Below, in pieces: positions 14,878 through 18,569 of a DNA stretch of 18,569 nucleotides. The stretch comes from an uncultured Clostridia bacterium. GTDB taxonomy: Bacteria > Bacillota > Clostridia > Oscillospirales > Ruminococcaceae. The stretch lies in assembly GCA_937891895.1 (NCBI GenBank), contig CALATN010000015.1:1-18569 (forward strand), in the 5' to 3' direction. The number at the start of each line of letters is the position of its first letter. Position 1 is the stretch's first letter. The notes beneath the pieces are model-generated. The model searched no databases. It saw nothing but the letters and a program-made list of their open reading frames with translations, and was not told where the DNA came from. The translations under genes were made by a program, and so were the position numbers.

Positions 14878-15813
14878 TTAAACCTTTGGCATAATATTGA
14901 AGTGTTTTATCTGTCCTGTCAATGCAACAAGCAAATCAAGTCTTACTCTTTCCTGATACTCAGGCTTTGCCATATAATGAACATACATTTCAAGCATCTT
15001 TATATCACCTATAGTACGTCCCTCAAGCTTGAACTGATTGTAGCCCATCGGGAGATAATCCTTCTCAATGGAATCAGGACCGATGTAGGTCTTGAACTTG
15101 TTAAGCTTGTAGATATCATAATCCATAAATTCACAAGGGAATGGATCAGTTATAACATTTTTAATCTGAATAGAACTGTTTGCCGCATTGCAAAGGTCAA
15201 TCTGATACTTGCCGATTTCTGTGTAGTGATTGCCACGTCTTGGGCAGTTAGGCTGACAGCAGGCATTTACGAGGATTTCACAGCGACCCTTATCCTTGAC
15301 CTGCTCAAGCATATCAAACCTGTTGTTCCAGTTGTAATCAAGCACAACAAGGCTGTATTCCTTTTCAAGCTCAGCATTTACGCCGTCCATATCACGAATC
15401 TGCTTGCAGGTTGATGAAGTGATCTTGTATTTCGGATAATTTTCACGGATATACTGCTCAACCATAGGCGACATAACAATAACCTCGTTGAGTCCGTTCT
15501 CAGCCATCTTGAGGATTTCATTGCAGTTCTTGTCAGAAAGATGCTTTTCGGTAATCATCGGGTTAGTGAATGTAAAGCGTAAAGGCACACCGCGGCTGTT
15601 GAATTCTTCCATAACCTTCTGGTTCAGTGCAGCATTATACACGCCCGGAACATTACGGCCGCCGTTCCACATAGATCCTGGGAATGCACCGAAAACCGAA
15701 GCAATTCTTACGCCGTCACGGAAATGTTCGGGTTTATGCTTCATATAGTCTATAAGCAGCAGATTAAGGGTGTAATGATCAGTAAAGCTTGGAATATGAT
15801 AATTGATATCCAT
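14878..15813 (-). CDS. U32-like protein with a cysteine-rich motif
   Basis: A 311-residue soluble protein that I do not recognise with certainty. It resembles the peptidase U32/UbiV-type barrel proteins weakly. YNQFKLEGR (260-268 in the longer frame) recalls the FKIEGR signature, and a cysteine cluster NACCQPNCPRRGNHY holds C187, C188 and C192 (longer-frame numbering), with C210 and C229 nearby, which could bind an iron-sulfur cluster. U32 proteins of known role hydroxylate tRNA, rRNA or quinones without oxygen, or act as proteases. Which applies here is open. The chosen ATG lies 7 bases after AAAGGAG. An in-frame ATG two codons upstream is only 1 base from it. It is the last gene behind fabV and the dipeptidase. 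Confidence 0.6.
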   Translation of the reverse strand: MDINYHIPSFTDHYTLNLLLIDYMKHKPEHFRDGVRIASVFGAFPGSMWNGGRNVPGVYNAALNQKVMEEFNSRGVPLRFTFTNPMITEKHLSDKNCNEILKMAENGLNEVIVMSPMVEQYIRENYPKYKITSSTCKQIRDMDGVNAELEKEYSLVVLDYNWNNRFDMLEQVKDKGRCEILVNACCQPNCPRRGNHYTEIGKYQIDLCNAANSSIQIKNVITDPFPCEFMDYDIYKLNKFKTYIGPDSIEKDYLPMGYNQFKLEGRTIGDIKMLEMYVHYMAKPEYQERVRLDLLVALTGQIKHFNIMPKV

Positions 15814-15820
15814 TTTCATT

Positions 15821-15827
15821 CTCCTTT
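15821..15827 (-). promoter_or_regulatory. Ribosome binding site deciding the U32-like start
   Basis: AAAGGAG on the minus strand sits 7 bases before the ATG at 15811-15813 and only 1 base before the ATG at 15817-15819, so the downstream ATG is preferred. Confidence 0.7.
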
Positions 15828-15837
15828 ATTATTTTAA

Positions 15838-17202
15838 TTATTTGCAGAGGGAATAAATAGCTGCCGCAAAAATCTTTGCATTCTTTATGAAGCTTTCGAG
15901 AGTAATGAACTCGTCAGCACCGTGCATATGATTGTCGTCACCAGGGAATTCCGCACCGAAAGCTACGCCGCCCTCGGTTTCGTGAACGTAGGTACCGCCG
16001 CCGATTGCAACGCAGTAACCTTTTTCGCCTGTAACCGTTTCATATACCGAAAGAAGCTGCTTGACAAAGTCGCATTCCTCGGAAACGTAGTGCGGCTCAA
16101 TTGCCATATCAATGCTGTGGGAAAGTCCCTTTTCCTTTGACTTAGCTTCAATCATAGCAATGATTTCAGCACACTTTCTGTCGATAGGAAATCGGATATC
16201 CTGCTTTGCAGTGAGCATACCATTTTCACCGTCGAGAACGCTGAGAACTGTTGTAAGTCCGCCAGAAATCTTGTCAGAACACTTTATTCCCGCATTTGTT
16301 CCGTCAGTTTCGCCGTATGGGAACATTTCCACAAGCGCCTTTATCATTGCGTCGCCTGTCACGTCTGCAACAACTGTAAGAAGCGCGGTAACAGCGTTCT
16401 TTCCGCCCTCGGGAAGCGAAGCGTGAGCACTTACTCCCTTTGCGATAAGCTTCACGTTTTCACCACAGGCTTCGGTTTCAAGAGTAACACCATCAAAGCT
16501 GTATTTTGCAGTATCAACAGTTACTCCTGCAAGAATTGCCTCAGCATATTCGGGAACAGCATTTACAACCGTACCGCCCTTGATGCTTACGATTTTATCA
16601 GAAACTGTACCTGTGTAGGAAGCTCTCATCAGACCTTTTTCGGCGTTGATTACAGGGTAGCTTCCGTCAGGAGTAAACAGCATTTCGGGGAGTTTTTCCT
16701 TCTTGAGATAGTATTCAAGGTCACCAGAACCGCATTCCTCGTCTGTGCCGAAAACAAGACGTACATTCTTGGAAAGCTTGATACCGCTGTCCTTGATAGC
16801 CTTTACAGCGTAAAGAGCCGCAATTGCAGGGCCCTTGTCGTCAATTGTGCCGCGTCCGAGGAGTTTGCCGCATTGCTGTGTAAGTTCAAACGGAGGAACG
16901 CTCCAGCCGCCGCCAACAGGAACAACGTCCATATGGCTCAGCACGCCGAGCTCAGGGATTGTATCAGTTTCGTAAAAATCAGCTGTGCCGACGTAGTTGT
17001 CAATGTTGCGTACCGAAAGACCTGCCTCGCCGCAGATTTTCAGCACCTCATCAAGTGCCGCCGCAGGCTCTTTTCCGAAGGGAGCGTTTTCAGCCGCTTC
17101 GCCCTTTACAGACGGAATACGGATAAGACGTGCCAGGTCGGAAATCATATCCTCGGTGTGCGCATCAATATATGAAAAAAGCTGTTCAAAAATTTTATCC
17201 AT
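15838..17202 (-). CDS. pepV: M20 family dipeptidase, PepV-like
   Basis: A predicted zinc dipeptidase (Xaa-His/beta-Ala type) of 454 residues acting on imported peptides in the cytoplasm. Metal ligands by comparison with PepV are His90 (SHMDVVPVG), Asp121 (GTIDDKGP), Glu155/Glu156 (TDEECGSGD), Asp179 (PDGSYPV) and His427 (DDNHMHGADEF). His260 (SAHAS) corresponds to the lid-domain histidine. The length is near the roughly 470 residues of PepV. AAAGGAA precedes the ATG by 6 bases. It begins 18 bases after the fabV stop and ends 24 bases before the U32-like ATG, so all three are one transcript. Confidence 0.92.
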   Translation of the reverse strand: MDKIFEQLFSYIDAHTEDMISDLARLIRIPSVKGEAAENAPFGKEPAAALDEVLKICGEAGLSVRNIDNYVGTADFYETDTIPELGVLSHMDVVPVGGGWSVPPFELTQQCGKLLGRGTIDDKGPAIAALYAVKAIKDSGIKLSKNVRLVFGTDEECGSGDLEYYLKKEKLPEMLFTPDGSYPVINAEKGLMRASYTGTVSDKIVSIKGGTVVNAVPEYAEAILAGVTVDTAKYSFDGVTLETEACGENVKLIAKGVSAHASLPEGGKNAVTALLTVVADVTGDAMIKALVEMFPYGETDGTNAGIKCSDKISGGLTTVLSVLDGENGMLTAKQDIRFPIDRKCAEIIAMIEAKSKEKGLSHSIDMAIEPHYVSEECDFVKQLLSVYETVTGEKGYCVAIGGGTYVHETEGGVAFGAEFPGDDNHMHGADEFITLESFIKNAKIFAAAIYSLCK

Positions 17203-17220
17203 AGTAACTTCCTTTAATTC

Positions 17221-18399
17221 TTATTCAAGGCTTGCGATACCAACCGCTGTGTCGGTTTCAGCCTCGTAGTCAACACCGTCAGCCTCAAAGCCGAACAGCT
17301 TGATGAAGTCCTTGTTGTAGCCCTCAATGTCAGCAAGCTCGTTAAGGTTTTCAGCGTTGATCTTATCCCACGCTTCAGCAACCTTAGCCTGCACGTCCTC
17401 ACGCATTTCCCAGTCGTCAAGACGGATAAGGTTTTCAGCGTCAACCTTTACCTCGCCGCCGTAAATCTTTTCAGCAAACATTCTCTGCATCTGTTCGATA
17501 CAGCCTTCGTGAATGTTCATTTCCTTCATAACCTTGTAGAGGATTGAAATGTAAAGCGGAACAATCGGGATTGCGGAGCTTGACTGTGTAACAAGAGCCT
17601 TGTTGACAGAAACGTAAGCGGAAACACCATCGATTGACTTTGTGATTTCCTTTGCAGTTTCAGCAAGATGAGCCTTTGCACGTCCGATAGAGCCATCCTT
17701 GTAGATAGGGTGAGTAACCTCAGGGCCAATGTAGGAGTAAGCAACTGTAACAGCGCCGTCCTCGATAGCGTCAGCAGCCTTCAGTGCACCAATCCATTCC
17801 TTCCAGTCCTCGCCGCCCATAACCTTTACGGTAGCGTGGATTTCCTGTTCTGTAGCAGGTGTGATAGTAACGTTTGAAACTGCACCTGTTTTAACGTCGA
17901 TGGACTTGTTTGTGAAGTCAGCACCAACAGTTTTAAGTACGGAGCTGTAAACTGTGCCGTCGGAAGTTGTTCTTCTTGGTGCAGCAAGGCTGTAAACAAC
18001 CATGTCAACCTTGCCGAAATCCTTCTTGATAAGAGCGATTGTTTCGTCCTTGATTGCGGAGGAGAAAGCATCGCCGTTGATTGTCTTTGCGTAAAGACCG
18101 TCAGCCTTTGCGTATTCCTCAAAAGCGGCTGTGTTGTACCATCCTGCGGAGCCAGGCTTTGTGTCAGTACCCTGCTTATCGAAGATAACACCGATTGTGG
18201 AAGCGCCGCTGCCGAAAGCCGCGGAAATTCTTGAAGCAAGACCGTAACCCATGGAAGCACCGATTACAAGAACTTTCTTAGGACCATTGATTTTACCGCA
18301 TTTCTTGACATAGTCAATCTGTTCCTTGACGATAGCCTTGCAGCCGTCAGGATGAGCGGTTGTGCAAATAAAACCGCGGATTTTTGGTTTAACTATCAT
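17221..18399 (-). CDS. fabV: FabV-type trans-2-enoyl-CoA/enoyl-ACP reductase
   Basis: Reduces the trans-2 double bond of acyl-ACP in fatty acid elongation or of acyl-CoA in anaerobic crotonyl-CoA reduction (Ter activity); the sequence alone does not separate these. Its 392 residues match FabV. The cofactor loop is GASMGYGLASR (47-57), the segment FDKQGTDTKPGSAGWYN (73-89) marks the family and has Asp74 where Glu is common, and the catalytic Tyr233-x8-Lys242 (YKDGSIGRAK) is intact. The frame is open 31 codons further upstream, but the ATG at 18399 has AAGGA 8 bases before it and begins MIVKPKIRGF as FabV proteins do. The upstream extension runs through the promoter. It is the first gene of a three-gene operon. 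Confidence 0.94.
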   Translation of the reverse strand: MIVKPKIRGFICTTAHPDGCKAIVKEQIDYVKKCGKINGPKKVLVIGASMGYGLASRISAAFGSGASTIGVIFDKQGTDTKPGSAGWYNTAAFEEYAKADGLYAKTINGDAFSSAIKDETIALIKKDFGKVDMVVYSLAAPRRTTSDGTVYSSVLKTVGADFTNKSIDVKTGAVSNVTITPATEQEIHATVKVMGGEDWKEWIGALKAADAIEDGAVTVAYSYIGPEVTHPIYKDGSIGRAKAHLAETAKEITKSIDGVSAYVSVNKALVTQSSSAIPIVPLYISILYKVMKEMNIHEGCIEQMQRMFAEKIYGGEVKVDAENLIRLDDWEMREDVQAKVAEAWDKINAENLNELADIEGYNKDFIKLFGFEADGVDYEAETDTAVGIASLE

Positions 18400-18439
18400 A
18401 AATAAAATTCCTTTCAAAGCAAAATAAATATACCTTATT

Positions 18440-18468
18440 ATTTTACCACTTTTGAACAAAAAAATCAA
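18440..18468 (-). promoter_or_regulatory. Promoter of the fabV operon with extended -10
   Basis: On the minus strand TTGATT (18463-18468) and TAAAAT (18440-18445) are 17 bases apart, and TGG directly before TAAAAT makes an extended -10. The ATG is about 41 bases downstream of the -10. An imperfect inverted repeat with arms ACTTGA and TCAAAAGT overlaps the -35 and spacer, which could be a repressor site. Confidence 0.7.
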
Positions 18469-18540
18469 GTATAAATATATATTACTGTGCAATTGTAATG
18501 CAAATTGGAATTTGACGGGGAGGGTGCGGGAACTTACTGG

Positions 18541-18569
18541 GGAAAACCTTTCTGAGGAAAGGTTATTCC
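18541..18569. repeat. Hairpin at the right window edge
   Basis: An 8-bp stem AACCTTTC / GAAAGGTT with the loop TGAG, extended loosely by GGAA and TTCC arms. It resembles in shape the H3 hairpin of the pfkA-downstream cluster and may be the start of another intergenic repeat that continues beyond the window. Confidence 0.5.

Noticed and set aside
14683..15414. 243-codon frame crossing the SDR end and the U32-like gene
   Set aside because: It runs through the bidirectional terminator and has no domain. It is an antisense shadow of the U32-like gene.
16423..17175. 250-codon open frame opposite the dipeptidase gene
   Set aside because: It is antisense to conserved metal-binding motifs, with a low-complexity Cys/Asn-rich translation.

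Overview
The window looks like chromosomal DNA from a low-to-mid GC Gram-positive anaerobe of the class Clostridia, most likely a Ruminococcus-like member of the Oscillospiraceae. This is an inference. It rests on strong AAGGAGG-type ribosome binding sites, sigma-A promoters, a FabV-type enoyl reductase, a group III-like phosphofructokinase, LRR_5/BspA-like and TgpA-like surface proteins, and hairpin-rich intergenic repeats. There are no rRNA or tRNA genes, CRISPR arrays, transposases or phage genes, and no gene looks broken.

Left block (minus strand, about 96-4996): an apparent four-gene operon read right to left. It encodes an OmpR-type response regulator, a membrane sensor histidine kinase (TTG start), endonuclease III (nth) and the RecQ helicase. 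The kinase and nth overlap by 8 bases, so a two-component system is physically coupled to two DNA repair genes. A divergent promoter region (about 4997-5236) contains a perfect consensus sigma-A promoter (TTGACA, 17 bases, TATAAT) that drives the next gene rightward.

Middle (plus strand, 5237-9684): a membrane PAS-PAS-GGDEF-EAL protein with an intact phosphodiesterase site and a degenerate cyclase site, a terminator, a 6-phosphofructokinase with an unusual mix of active-site residues, then about 300 bases of non-coding DNA holding six successive hairpins, then a histidine-phosphatase family protein. The first of these hairpins has a homologous copy at the left edge of the window, just downstream of recQ. 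The two copies show compensatory base changes.

Surface block (plus strand, 9723-14833): an extended -10 promoter precedes a DUF1444-like cytoplasmic protein, a signal-anchored leucine-rich-repeat protein with an acidic stalk and C-terminal membrane anchor, a terminator or attenuator hairpin, a TgpA-like multi-spanning membrane transglutaminase, and a short-chain dehydrogenase. A bidirectional terminator closes this block.

Right block (minus strand, 14878-18468): fabV, a PepV-like M20 dipeptidase and a U32-like cysteine-motif protein form a tight operon behind an extended -10 promoter. The right edge carries one more hairpin, possibly the end of another repeat.

I do not see a clearly new defence or mobile system. 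The best leads are the covarying hairpin repeat with its six-hairpin cluster, the altered active-site or ligand positions in Nth, phosphofructokinase and the GGDEF domain, the uncharacterised U32-like protein, and the surface-protein operon.
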